64,000 bases of DNA, from the NCBI GenBank assembly GCA_002914845.1, contig JXTC01000141.1:515339-579338 (forward strand), read 5' to 3'. A program made the translations under genes and the position numbers. The first letter of the stretch is position 1. Each line of letters opens with the position of its first letter. This document shows, piece after piece, positions 1 to 10,660 of this stretch. The notes beneath the pieces are model-generated. The model searched no databases. It was given only the letters and a program-made list of their open reading frames with translations, and was not told the DNA's origin. This stretch comes from Trema orientale. Lineage: Eukaryota; Streptophyta; Magnoliopsida; Rosales; Cannabaceae.

Positions 1-357
1 AGACAGGAGAGGTCGAGTTGCTAGACGAGGCGCCTCTCGACACTCGTGTCTAGTGCTTATTTTAGCTCATAATGAACGGGGATCCAGATACAGCTAGATA
101 AGAGAGGTCGAGTTGTTAGATACCTTATCTAGCGCTAAACATTCAAACTTTTTTCTTTTTCTGATGGAATTGCTAGACACCTTTGTTTGCGCTCGATACC
201 ATATCTAGTGCTTTCGACTTAAGGTATATAAGTCATTTTGCACATTTTTTTTTTTAAAAAAAAGGGTATAGTTACCTAAAAACTATTGGGAGGGATTTAT
301 TTTTTAAAATTGACTATAGAGGGATGTATTTCACCTAATTTCTATTAAAGGGGTGAT
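1..357 (+). repeat. Left inverted-repeat arm
   Basis: Imperfect inverted copy of 2641-2998. Contains several CTAGACA/TGTCTAG motifs, then an A/T-rich inner part ending in a tgtatttcacctaattt block. Confidence 0.75.
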
Positions 358-1260
358 TAGAAGATTATACCTTTTATAAGGTCACTTCTCGAGAATAGAC
401 TCAAGTTGATGATTTTTTAGAATCTAAACCCCTTAACTTAAAATTTTCTGTAAAGACAATTATGCCCTTAGAGCCAAGAACACATTCTAAAGATTTTTTT
501 CCTCCTTTTCATTTTCTTCTTCAACTATTTTTTTTTTCCCATTTCATCCCATCACACTTTCAACTTATTTCTGAAACAAGAACAAACTCTAAAGATTTAG
601 TTTATTTTTGTCCAACAAATGGTGAAACGTGGTCAACTTCCACATTGTTCTTTCTTCTTCAAGCTTCCTTCTATTTGCAATATTTTAGGTTCAAATCAAT
701 TTTGTGTGATTGGTAGATTTGTATGATTATTGGATTAAAATATACTTTTGAGTAGGAATTAAGACTATAGCTCAAAATAGGAAGTTTGTAGGTAATTTTT
801 GAGCTTAGAATGCTCTAAACCGCAATTGACATCGTAGAATACGAAGATTTGGGTCGAAGAAGAGGCCCAGATCTGGCTAAATAAGTGTGTCGAGTATGCT
901 AGACATCCCTATCTGACATTCTAAATATCCCTGTCTAGCATACTAGACTTCATAGTCGAGCTATTTTCCATAATGCACAATGTTTATTCGACAGTATTGT
1001 CTAACCAATAGACACACATGTCTATCCATTAAATATATATGTAATTTTTTTTTAGGGTTGTGAAAAACTTTTTATATAAACTAGTTAAAAATAATATTTT
1101 TTTCGGTTGCTCTTATATATATATTTACTTATTTATTTTGTATTTGTTTTAGATATATTATCAATACTCATAATCATATTATGTGATGGCGTGTGGGAAA
1201 AGAATGAAGTTCTTGGAATTAGAATGAAAAGAGATAACGCTCAAAATGCATTATAGCGAA

Positions 1261-1345
1261 AAAAATGATGACGACAACGAGGATGACCATAATGATGATG
1301 ATGGTAGTGGTGGTATGGTGATGATGGTGATGTTTTTATTTGTGT
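1261..1345 (+). repeat. GAT/GAC-rich low-complexity tract
   Basis: A run of gat, gac and ggt triplets that would read Asp/Asn/Gly-rich in one frame. It may be a remnant of an acidic coding tail or simply a degenerate trinucleotide repeat. No longer ORF surrounds it. Confidence 0.4.
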
Positions 1346-1489
1346 GATGTAATATTTTTGTATTGCTATGTAATGTGTTGTATGTAATATCATGTTTTAT
1401 AATGCTATGTCATCTATTATAATGTCATTTTCATTGAATTAATTGATATCTACAAAAAAAATGCTACTAAATAGTGGTGTCGAGACACT

Positions 1490-1760
1490 AGACAACGTGT
1501 CTAGCAGCCTCAATAGTCCTATTGAGTTCCTAGAAACAGTGTCTAGATGCTCTCCCAAATGTTAAAGTACTACTAGACGTCTTGTCTAGCAGCCTCGATA
1601 ATCTTGTTGAGTTCCTAGATACAGTGTCTAGATACTCTCATAAATGTTAAAATGATACGAAACTATGGTGTCAATTCACTAGACTCCATGTTTAGATTGC
1701 TCAATAATTGTATCGAGTCACTATACAGAGTGTACAGCCATTCTCTCCAATATTAAAAAG
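1490..1760. repeat. Tandem repeat of about 85 bp, three degenerate copies
   Basis: The block gtctagcagcct recurs at about 1499 and 1584, 85 bp apart, followed in both copies by ttgagttcctaga and acagtgtctaga. A third, more diverged copy starts near 1678 after about 22 extra bases. It lies inside the foldback-like element and shares its TGTCTAG motif. Confidence 0.7.
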
Positions 1761-2215
1761 CTAATAGACAAGTGTCTAGTTTTTTAGGATAATCAGAATA
1801 AATATTTTTTTTATCACCATAATGAGTTTTTAATTATATTAATTATATTAGAGAATCATCTTAATAAATATAAGTTATTATCATAATTAATTATTCACTA
1901 TATAAGTGACTTTCTTCCAAGAAATAATAAGAAAGTGGTCACGATGTGACTAAATTTTTAGTAATATGGATGATATATATTTAATGTTATAATAATTAAA
2001 AACTCATTAAGTTAGCAATTATACTTAGTATTCATTTCACTTCGTTATGTAAGTTTCTAATTAGAAATAAGAATAATGAAGGCATATTTACTTAGCTATG
2101 ATTCATCTTTACTTTTTAGTATTCATTATATTTAGCTATAAAAATTATTTAATTAATGTTTAATTCTACTTATTATTTATGTATCTTTTATGTATAATAT
2201 TTATACATTTTTATA

Positions 2216-2473
2216 GCTCGACGAATAGTGTCTAGTAGTTAGACACAATGTCTGGAATGCTCGACGAACAGTGTCTAGTGGCTTGACGCACTATCTGGAA
2301 CACTCAACAAATAATGTCTAGTGGCTAGACACACTATTTGGAATGCTCGATCAACAGTGTCTAGTAGCTAGATGCACCATTTGAGATACTTGAATAATAG
2401 TGTCTAGGGATTAGACACCATATCTGGAACACTTGACTAATATGTCAAGCTCCTATACATCATGTCTAGCTAT
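2216..2473. repeat. 43-bp tandem repeat, six copies
   Basis: Six head-to-tail units of 43 bp, each starting gctcgac or actcgac-like and containing agtgtctagt then tagacac. The last unit is the most diverged. TGTCTAG and CTAGACA together form the short palindrome that also fills the inverted arms. Confidence 0.85.
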
Positions 2474-2640
2474 TTTATTTATACAATCTCGTATCCTTTA
2501 TTTATATAAGACATGATTACTCTATTCAATTTAATTAGAAACTCGTAACATTGTAACACATTTCATAGTCTTATAAAATATGACATTAAACATATATTGT
2601 CTAACGTAATGTTTTTACTACTTTTATGTAATATGTGTGT

Positions 2641-2998
2641 TTAAGGGAAATTAGGTGAAATACGCTCCCTTTATAATCAATTTTAGAAAATAAAGCCCTC
2701 CAAATAGCTTTTAGGTAACTACACCCTTTTTTCAAAAAAATGTGCAAAATGACTTATATACCCTTAAGTCGAAAGCGCTAGACAAAGTTGTCTAGCAACT
2801 CCATCGAAAAACAAGTTTGAATATTTAGCGCTAGACACAAGTGTTGAGCAGCGCTAGGCAAGGTGTCTAGCATCTCGACCCCTTCTGTCTAGCTAGATCT
2901 GGATCCCCGTTTGAATGTTATAAGCTAAGATATGGTGTCAGAAATGCTAGACATGAGATGGAAAGGCGCCTTATCTAGTAACTAGACCTCTCCTGTCT
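2641..2998 (-). repeat. Right inverted-repeat arm
   Basis: Imperfect inverted copy of 1-357, with the same landmarks in reverse order. The sequence to about 3170 (gtgtatttcctaaaagac, then gtgtatttttcaaag) may be the outermost part of this arm, whose partner lies outside the window. Confidence 0.75.
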
Positions 2999-3534
2999 AG
3001 CTGGAATGTGGATCCTTGATAAGAGAAGTGCTAGGGCCATTTTGGTATTTAAAATAATTTCAAATTTAATAAGATATATTCACCAAAAAATTATTACAAG
3101 GAGTGTATTTCCTAAAAGACACTACGACAAAGGTGTATTTTTCAAAGAATCTCGTTAATTTAATAACCTTGTATTCCTTTTTTTTTTTTTTTTTTTAACG
3201 AAACCATATGTGTTTTAAGAAATATGAAAAAACTCTATAAATTTGATTTTTTATTACAAAAAGGCTTGTAAGTCTATTAGTCACTCTAATATTTTTTTTT
3301 TTTATGTTTTTAGAACGAATCAATAAAAAATATATATTGTGTATATTCGTAAAAAAATTTTGTTATTAGTACTTGCACTTATAAATGAATTTTTTTGGAG
3401 AAACATTTATAAATAACTTTAAGAATGGACTAATAGTAACTTATTATTATTCTTGGTTTAATAACCATAAACTTTATTATTATTACTTTAACGTATTTCT
3501 CCTTTCTTACTATCATTTTTTTTTTATTCTTTTA

Positions 3535-3539
3535 CATTG
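3535..3539. repeat. Target-site duplication cattg (left)
   Basis: Matches 23520-23524 exactly, just outside the two outer LTR ends. Confidence 0.8.
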
Positions 3540-3908
3540 TGATTGGGGGTCCTTGTTCTGCAAAAAGATAAATTAGAGATAATAGCAATTAATAAAATTG
3601 TAGCCCATAATCTACCACCACATGTTAGATAGTTAGGATTGTATTATATTATTATACTGAAATTTAAATGACGGGAATGTAAATTGCTTAATTTAATATG
3701 CAGTGTTATATATAAAGCGGTCATATTATATAACTCATCTTAATAGAAACCTTATCCCCATGGGTCTACAAGTATTTAAAATGCGAAATTTAAATTACAG
3801 AAATTAAATATTAGTAGTTATGTTAGCACAATATAATTTGTTAGCACTATGTAGATAATTTGAGCAAAAAAAAAAATAGTGGAGTGAGTAGTTCAGTATT
3901 CCAAAATC

Positions 3909-3912
<4 letters not shown>

Positions 3913-3951
<39 letters not shown>
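3913..3951. repeat. (ATA)n microsatellite
   Basis: About 13 uninterrupted ATA/AAT triplets. The partner LTR has a run at the matching place, 9666-9701. Confidence 0.95.
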
Positions 3952-3992
3952 AATAATATTATAAGATAATATTATATAAGATAAATATATAT

Positions 3993-4241
3993 GGGCACCA
4001 ATCTAGTAGGTATTGTTTTAACCTATCTATAAGTACTATTTTGGCCAATTAAAATTGGTCACGTACGTTTTTTTTTATGGTAAAAGAGAAGAGAGAAAAA
4101 TATTAAATCATGAGTATTTATTTTTATTATTTTTTTTCTAATTATTCAAATTATGGTAGTCGTTAGATCATAATCCAACGGCTAAAAAAAATACCTATGG
4201 ATAGGTAAAAAAAAAAAAAAACCTACTGGATTGAAAACCAA
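3993..4241. mobile_element. TA-tract MITE, copy 1
   Basis: About 250 bp with imperfect inverted ends (caccaatctagtaggta at the left, its relative at the right) and an internal ccaacggc block, flanked by TATATA on both sides. It is absent from the partner LTR near 9736, which reads straight through TATATATATGCA. Relatives are at 26773-27016, 37582-37800 and 53514-53742. Confidence 0.8.
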
Positions 4242-4373
4242 TATATATATATGCAAGAGAATTAAGGGTATGTGGAATTAGATTTAATAATAATAATATT
4301 TATATAATAGATATATAACTGTGCACGGTATAGAATATATAAAATATAATATTTATATGTATAAGTAGATGAT

Positions 4374-4374
4374 A

Positions 4375-4434
<60 letters not shown>
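4374..4434. repeat. (TA)n microsatellite, about 28 units
   Basis: Uninterrupted TA run. The matching position in the partner LTR (about 9862-9888) has a mixed sequence including acacatgtattgatgta, so the run expanded in this copy or was lost in the other. Confidence 0.95.
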
Positions 4435-4437
<3 letters not shown>

Positions 4438-4985
4438 TAGAAACCTAGAAGAGAAAATTGATAAAAGAAAAAGAAGAGTTAATAGCTTTGGATGAAGAAA
4501 AAAGTAATATACGAGAGATATGAAAGAATGAGATAGTGATTAGAAAGAAAGAGAGATTTATTGCTATATTCCTTCTGTCCATTTTTACAAAGGAATGAAG
4601 GCCTTTACATAGATGTTCAAAGTGAAGGCTCACTGCGTGGTGACAACCGTTGAGTGGCACTCCATTACTAAGTGGATTAGCTTTACATCTATTATATAAT
4701 GGATTAGTTTTTCTTTTGTTTAACAGCTTGTTATGATGGATTTAATGACAACTTGATATGTGGCTATGATATGGCACCAATTATTGATGATGCGGTATGA
4801 ACGTAACAGTCTTCCAATAAGAAAATAACAATTGTCTTGGGGTGTCAAAATCCTCCTTTGTCCAATATAATTTTGGCACGTCACAGTTTCTTAATTGACC
4901 TCATATTGTAAAATTATCACATCATTTTATGACTTAATATTTTAATTAGTGATTAATTATAAAAATTTTGTTACACCCCAAAACA

Positions 4986-6400
4986 TTAAGCCTCCTAAGC
5001 TATAGTGAATGTGACTATTCACTAGAGCTCATTACTGTGAATTTTTCTCAATATGATCTTCAAACTTATCTTGGAAGTACTAATTTGATGGAGAGATAAT
5101 TACTTCTTTTAGATGAATTTTTGAGAGAAGATGAAGTAACATCACCTTACAGGTACATCCCAACTAGGTTGGCACCTACCTATAAGATAATCCAATATCC
5201 TTTTAATTCACGGAAAAATAACTAATACGAACTGTAAGCAAGCTTGTAATTGCTAGCTCTAGTTGGGTTCCAAATAGTCATGCTGAAACATTTCTCTTGG
5301 ATTGGCCCAACCCAAACAATGCCTCCTTAAAACATTAATAGAGCAAAACTCAATGGAAAAAATCTCTAAAAAAAAAAAAAGATTACACTGCATGTGAGCA
5401 ACCATCTTCAGAAATGAGCTTGTGTATTATTGAGAATAATTTTCGTGAAACTTTAGTTGTTGTATTTTGCTTACTTGCCGACATTAATTCTTTGCAAGAG
5501 AGCTTGCAATATTGTTGAGAAATATTCTTAAAATAAGTGAATTCACCAACCTTTGATGCCGAGGATATACTAAGCTTCATTTCTTGATTCTTGAATTTAC
5601 TTCATATGAGAGAATAATCCTCATACAAAAATAGTTACTAGCTCAATATAAATAATAAATTTAATTAACTATTCGGAATAGAAATAAGAGAAATAAAGAT
5701 TGATAAGAATTTAATAATATTAGTCTCCAATATTAAAATAGATTATCTCTTTAATTATGATTTGAAAGGTATATTTATTCTTAGATTAAAATGGATGTAT
5801 GTACCCAACGTTGAATAAACACAACTATATTATGACAAAATATGAATAATACGTGAATGTGACGACCAAAAAAAGTGAGCACAAACGACGTGTGAATATG
5901 ACCATCATAAGTATGATTATTTGTGATTATGGCCACTACAGGAAGCAAGCACAAACGATACGTGAGTATAGCCACTTTAAAGAGCAAATACAAATAATAT
6001 ATGAATGCAGTTATTATATAGGATTGAGCATAAATTACATATGATTGCAGCCGTAAGGTAATGATGAATATAAACGACATGTGAAGGCGGTTCTGTATTG
6101 AGAGGCGAGCATAATCATCATGATTATGTATGCATGTAGACAATTAATCTGATAGCATACGAATTTGTATTTTGTCTTTACTACACATTTCTTATTATTA
6201 AAATAGAATCAACCATTTATTGAAATATAAATATTTTACAATCAACAGTCCCCAATGAAAAAGATGTTTATAAAGTTATCATGGTTGGTATTAAAAACTT
6301 ACCTAGGCTTGCGATCTAGTGGATTATTGAAAAAGATATTCAAAGGTTTTGACTTTACCAATTATCACAACAATGGTGCGGACGTTTATTTAACTTCATC
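4986..6400 (-). other. Non-coding 3' part of the gag-only element
   Basis: Between the LTR and the end of gag. Bases 4986-5005 carry a purine-rich stretch on the minus strand (aggaggctta) suitable as a polypurine tract. No pol domain is recognisable in any frame. The longest ORF here (5781-6143, minus) is a translation of the tandem repeat at 5834-6130. Confidence 0.6.
5834..6130. repeat. Degenerate tandem repeat of about 40 bp
   Basis: Seven or so units each containing a gagcacaaacgac-ayrtga-like core, with starts near 5834, 5877, 5910, 5945, 5985, 6025, 6063 and 6104. Units differ by many substitutions. The block lies in the untranslated 3' region of the gag-only element. Confidence 0.65.
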
Positions 6401-6502
6401 CATGATTAGGAAAAGGGGTTATTTTCAGCTCTCTGTTGTTGTTGTCCTAATAGAATTTTGCCTTTTTGATCTTTTTTTATGGTAAACTTTTCGCATCACA
6501 GA

Positions 6503-6544
6503 GCAGTCGTTTGTGGCATAGCCTATTTTCTTGTGAGACAAGCA
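6503..6544 (-). other. Zinc-knuckle (CCHC-like) segment of gag
   Basis: Minus-strand reading CLSHKKIGYATNDC, resembling the nucleocapsid knuckle of plant gypsy gag proteins but with Tyr where the usual His sits. Confidence 0.6.
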
Positions 6545-7297
6545 AAACTTGGGATTTCTCATTTCTTCTGGTGTAGGCTGATTTTGGACTTGTGGAAGTC
6601 GTAAAACTCCATCTATGATCCAAGCACGTAATAGAGCAGCAACTTGATTTTGTGCTAGAGGAATTTCTGGTGGAGTTGGTCAGTTTCTTTGGCGAGATTG
6701 TTCAACCAAGGCAACCTCCTGCTTTCGTTTTGAAAAAGGTGGTTTACCCCAATTTTCAAACCTCCCAGAAGATTTGTACAAATCCGTTATTATTTTTTCG
6801 GTGTTGCTGACTCAGAACATCAGTTCGGAAAAATTCGAGATGATATGATTCTGAATGCGGACTTTGTATTCAGCCTGTATACCTTTAACACACATCCGAA
6901 TAAATTCATTCTGTACGATGATCTCTTTATAATCTAGGAATTTTTCCTTGAATCTATTTACATAGGCTGTGAGTGATTCATTTTCCTTTTGTATTATACA
7001 GGAAAGATCAGACAAATCTAACTTGCGATTTGATATGAAAAATTTGGTGTAGAGTATTGTGATCATCCTAGGTAGAGATACTGCCAGCTGGTATATTGAC
7101 AAACCACGAATAGGCTTGATCTATGAGAGATTTCGAAAATTCCCTCAGCCTTAACTCATGGTAACTGGCAAAGATCCTAAGATCATCCAAGAAACCTATG
7201 ACATGTTCCTCGACATTATCCTTCTTTCCATCAAACTTCCTGAAGCGAGGATCAATATAATCCTTCGGATATGACTTTGACAGAATATGTGCAATAT

Positions 7298-8752
7298 TTG
7301 ATAAGTGTATTTTACACTTATCTTTACTATACTTTCGAGCTTAAGAATTGCTCATCTTTGAGTTTTTTTTACTTGTTTTGTTGTTTTTGATGCATATTTC
7401 AGGTGAGAGATTGTTGAGCGAAGAATGTTATTTTTCAGAGTTAAATTAGAGGTAAATCAAGAGAGTTGGGTGATAAACTAGCATTGCAACGAGAAGATAT
7501 TGGCAAAACAGCTCTTAGAACGAATATCAGAAGCCAACAAAGTCGACGCTACATTTCGGAAAAATTTGGCGCCGTGGCCCCAAAAGCGTGGTGCCACGAC
7601 GCCAATTCGTGGCGCCCCAGTCTTAACTCTGTGGTGCTACAGCCTCAGTCTAATGGCACCGCAGTGCCACCATTTGGTGCTGCAGCGCCATGATTCTGCC
7701 AGTTTTAGCGCCGCAGCACCAAAAAGTGCAAAATAGGCTGCAGAAAACCCAGATTTTACTCGTGACAGCTCTTCTATTTAACTCCTCTTTCACTCATCTG
7801 GAAAGAAAAAAAAGAAAGGGATGAAAACCCTAGTAGCCAAAGGGTTCCTAAGCCATTCTAAGGGAGAAAACAACACCAAGGAAGGATTGAAAAAGAAGAA
7901 ATCAGATTGGAAAACTTCAAAAGAGTTTTTCTTATCTCTTCTTATTTTTCATCTTCTATTTCCTGCTCATGAATATGTACCTATTTTGTTGTATTTGTTG
8001 TGTTTCTCTTTGTATGAACATGAGTTATAATTTATTTCTAGGGAGGCGATTGAACCTCTAATGTAATCTAACTATTTTATTTTCCTCTATTGTTCTTGAT
8101 ATCCATTGATTGAGTTGGTTATTCTTTCTTGAACCTAATGCATCTATTTACTTGGCCATTAAATAGAGTTATGTTATGAAATCTATATGAACTTGGGAAG
8201 GGAAATATAGGTTTAGACATAGATAGAACAACATAAGATCACCTAGTGTTGGGTGAGTTTACATGGGATAGGAATATACCTATATGACTTGTGTAATCTT
8301 GTATGAGAATTACCAAACTTAATGAATCTAGTCAATTCATGTTAGGATTAACATTAACTTGTCTAGATATTTTTACTTATGTCTTGGAAAGAAGTTTGTG
8401 AATACATTAGGATTCTCAGTTGTTAATTCTAAATAGATAATTATGTTATGAGGAAAACTAGTAGTTGGAGGAGTTAGAGGGTAAATTGCATCCCTAGGTC
8501 CCTTACTATTGCTTAAGGAACTATTTTTGGTTGCTTAATTTCATTCACCATTCTTGCATTTTACCTTGTTATTTACTTTTAAATTCTTACTCAAAACTAT
8601 CAATTATTGTTGTTTGGATAAATTAGAAACTAGTTTTGGTTAGCAGTTATCAATTGTAAATCAAGTACTCACTGTGAGATCGACACTCTCTTACTCTATA
8701 TTACTTGTTGCGACCCGTATACTTGCGGTTGTGTGTTAGAAATAGCCCAACA
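7298..8752 (+). repeat. Solo LTR inside the outer gag
   Basis: About 1.45 kb starting tgataagtgtattttacac and ending tagcccaaca, so it has TG...CA ends. It cuts the gag reading frame between 7290 and 8756. A second LTR of the same family, diverged and reversed, is at 19575-20705; segments around 8240-8330 and 20030-20110 match as reverse complements (ggatag-aatatacctat-tgacttgt). No internal element DNA remains, so it is a solo LTR from intra-element recombination. I did not find a clean 5-bp target duplication. Confidence 0.75.
7545..7735. repeat. GC-rich GGCGCC/GCAGCGCC-repeat core of the solo LTR
   Basis: A GC-rich island in AT-rich DNA made of short repeats such as ggcgcc, gtggcgcc, gcagcgcc and gccgcagc, many self-complementary. 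It would fold strongly as RNA. Overlapping ORFs here reflect composition, not genes. Confidence 0.7.
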
Positions 8753-9291
8753 GGGAAGGAGACTGAAAATTCACCGCTGCCATAATTTTACTTGCTTTTT
8801 CTACTTTTATTTTGAGTATATCTTGTAGCTGTTCTTTTGTAATAAAACTGTGAGAGTTCCTATTACTAGTTCTAGCCAAAGTTGTAGTGGTAAGGATGGG
8901 AGGGCCATCCAGCATGGTGGGGCTTTGAAAATTTGACACAGGTATTGTTATGATAAGAGGGGACAAGAGTAACAGTCCTCTGTCCGTTTTTCTTTTTCAG
9001 CTCGGCTAATTTCTGCATCATTAGCTCCTGAGTTTCCACCAAATTCTCCGGAGTGCTTCTCATCTGGGTAAGGGCCTCTTCTTGCTGACTTAATGTTTCA
9101 TTGACTGGTATATTTTATTCATCAGCCATTTTGACAACACTTTTTTTTCTTTCTTCTTTTTCTTTCCCTTTATTTTATGTTTTTTTAACTCTTTTTTTTG
9201 AAAAAAAATTCAATGAAACTTTTTTTTTAGAATTTCAAGACAATCTTTGAGATTTTGGAAATATTGAAAAAATTTAGTTTCACTTGGCTAC

Positions 9292-9309
9292 TCCCTAGCA
9301 GAGTCGCCA
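9292..9309 (-). other. Primer-binding site of the gag-only element
   Basis: The minus strand reads TGGCGACTCTGCTAGGGA five bases inside the LTR end at 9315. This resembles the tRNA-Arg-type primer site used by Ogre-like elements. It fixes the element's orientation as minus. Confidence 0.75.
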
Positions 9310-9662
9310 TTTAATGCTCAGAGATACTTGTTCTACAAAAAGATAAATTAGAGATAATAATAGTTAATAAAATTGTGGGTCATAATCTAACACCACATGT
9401 TAGATAGTTAGGATTGTGCTACATTAATATACTGAAATTTAAATGATGGGAATATAAATTACTTAATTTAATATAGAATATTGTATATAAAGCGGTAGTA
9501 TTACACAAATCGTCTTAATAGACACCTTATCCCATGAGTCTATAAGTATTTAAAATACAGAATTTAAATTACAGAAATTAAATGTTAGCAGTTATGTTAG
9601 CACCATGTAGATAATTAGAACAAAAGAAAATAGTGGGATGAGTAGCTCAGTATTCTAAAATC

Positions 9663-9665
<3 letters not shown>

Positions 9666-9701
<36 letters not shown>
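9666..9701. repeat. (ATA)n microsatellite in the partner LTR
   Basis: About 12 ATA/AAT triplets at the place matching 3913-3951. Confidence 0.95.
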
Positions 9702-9702
<1 letters not shown>

Positions 9703-10050
9703 TATCATAAGATAATATTATATAAGATATATATATATATGCACGGGAATTAAGGATAGGTAGAATTAGATTTAATAATAATATTTATATAATAGATATA
9801 TAACTTTGCATAGTATAGAATATATATATAATATAATATTTATATGTATAAGTAGATGAGATGATACACATGTATTGATGTATACGAATAAAAACCTGGG
9901 AGAGAAGATTGATGAAAAAAAAAGAAGAGTTAATGGCTTTGGATAAAGAGAAAAGTAATACATGAGAGAAATGAAAGAATGAGACGATGATCACAAAAAA
10001 AAGAAAAAAAAGAGATTTATTGTTATATTCCCTCTGTCCATTTTTACAAA

Positions 10051-10055
10051 GGAAT
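10051..10055. repeat. Target-site duplication ggaat (left)
   Basis: Repeated exactly at 23125-23129. Joining the flanks restores ttacaaaggaat-aaggcctt as found uninterrupted in the other LTR near 4590. Confidence 0.9.
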
Positions 10056-10263
10056 TGTTGACACCAAAAAATAGTTTAACGACGACAATTTAGGTATAAC
10101 AACGGGATTGTAATTCTAGTTGATAAAATAACAACATGATAAGAAAAATGACACAGATTTATAGTGGTTTAGCTGAACTTGAAACAGTCTACATCTACTT
10201 TTAGATAATTTTATTAAGAGAATTTAGTAAGATTTGGTTTACAATAATCTCCTCGATCTTCTA

Positions 10264-10299
<36 letters not shown>

Positions 10300-10644
10300 C
10301 TCTCTCTGATCTACTTCTCTTGTTTTAGGATCTATATATAATGTTTAAGAAATAATTGTAGTGATGTTACTGTAGCGAGCAGGTAAGAGTAGTTAGGAAA
10401 TAATATGAGGTTGTCGAAAGTGGTTAAGTTTGTCCTCCATTATCTCATTTATTGTGCTACAATTATTTTCTCGATAACTATAGATACTGCTTATGGTGGA
10501 CCTGCTTGCAAATAACCCCATCAAGCTAGTCTTCTCGCATCATTTATGGTGGATGACATAGTTAAAATTGAGCAATCTTAGCGAGTAGACTCATCGAGTA
10601 GGCCCTTTGAGTACTATTTGAGGAGTTCCGAAAATACGCAAAAT
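10056..10644 (-). repeat. 3' LTR of the nested Tat/Retand element
   Basis: 589 bp. On the plus strand it starts tgttgacacc and ends near gcaaaata, where the partner has gcacaaca. It holds a CT microsatellite (10264-10296) and a TATA-like ttatatatag on the minus strand near 10335. The part 10227-10644 aligns with 22714-23124. Confidence 0.85.
10264..10320. repeat. (CT)n microsatellite in LTR
   Basis: About 17 CT units, then interrupted CT repeats. The other LTR has a run at 22748-22786. Confidence 0.9.
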
Positions 10645-10660
10645 AATCGCCCCCCAAGTC
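10645..10660 (-). other. Polypurine tract
   Basis: The minus strand reads acttggggggcgat immediately before the LTR start, the normal site of plus-strand priming. Confidence 0.7.

Larger units (their letters stand above)
1..2998. mobile_element. Long-inverted-repeat (foldback-like) DNA element, left end outside window
   Basis: Bases 1-357 and 2641-2998 are long, imperfect inverted copies of each other. Both arms hold the same order of landmarks: a segment rich in CTAGACA/TGTCTAG, a ggggatccaga block, a gcgctaaa-attcaaac block, a tataagtcattttgcac block and a tgtatttcacctaattt block. Base 1 pairs with about 2998, so the left arm is cut by the window edge, while the right arm may run on to about 3170. 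The 2.3 kb between the arms has no credible transposase gene, only short AT-rich ORFs and two tandem-repeat blocks. Long repeat-rich arms suggest a foldback or Mutator-like non-autonomous element. No target duplication can be checked, so the superfamily is open. Confidence 0.7.
3540..4985 (-). repeat. 3' LTR of the gag-only element
   Basis: 1446 bp. It aligns along its length with 9315-10055 followed by 23130-23519. Plus-strand ends are tgattgggg and ccaaaaca. It carries a MITE at 3993-4241 and a long TA run that the other LTR lacks. Confidence 0.85.
6400..9129 (-). pseudogene. gag of the outer LTR element, interrupted and decayed
   Basis: Retrotransposon capsid gene, minus strand, split by the solo LTR at 7298-8752. 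The first ATG (complement of 9127-9129) is followed within five codons by a stop, but the frame then continues through a polar N-terminal region (8872-9063, MQKLAELKKKN). Past the solo LTR comes the capsid core: FRKFDGKKDNVEEHV near 7230, then SLIDQAYSWFVNIPAGS near 7110, then ESLTAYVNRFKEKFLDY and NHIISNFSEL within 6812-7000, which match the Retrotrans_gag family. The C-terminal part at 6503-6544 encodes a CCHC-like zinc knuckle (C...H...TNDC). Several stops and frame changes mean it is dead. Confidence 0.75.
9315..10055 (-). repeat. 5' LTR of the gag-only element, inner part
   Basis: Starts tgctcagagatacttgttc and aligns with 3540-4590. It breaks at ggaat, where the 10056 element inserted, and resumes at 23130. 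Confidence 0.85.

Noticed and set aside
1..2998. CRISPR array or bacterial repeat locus
   Set aside because: The repeats are degenerate, with spacers that are themselves repeats. Plant DNA, inverted-arm structure.
5781..6143. 120-codon ORF on the minus strand
   Set aside because: It is a translation of the about 40-bp tandem repeat, not a gene.
7466..7736. Two overlapping ORFs of 75-78 codons, plus strand
   Set aside because: They follow the GC-rich repeat island of a solo LTR, and both frames are open because of composition.
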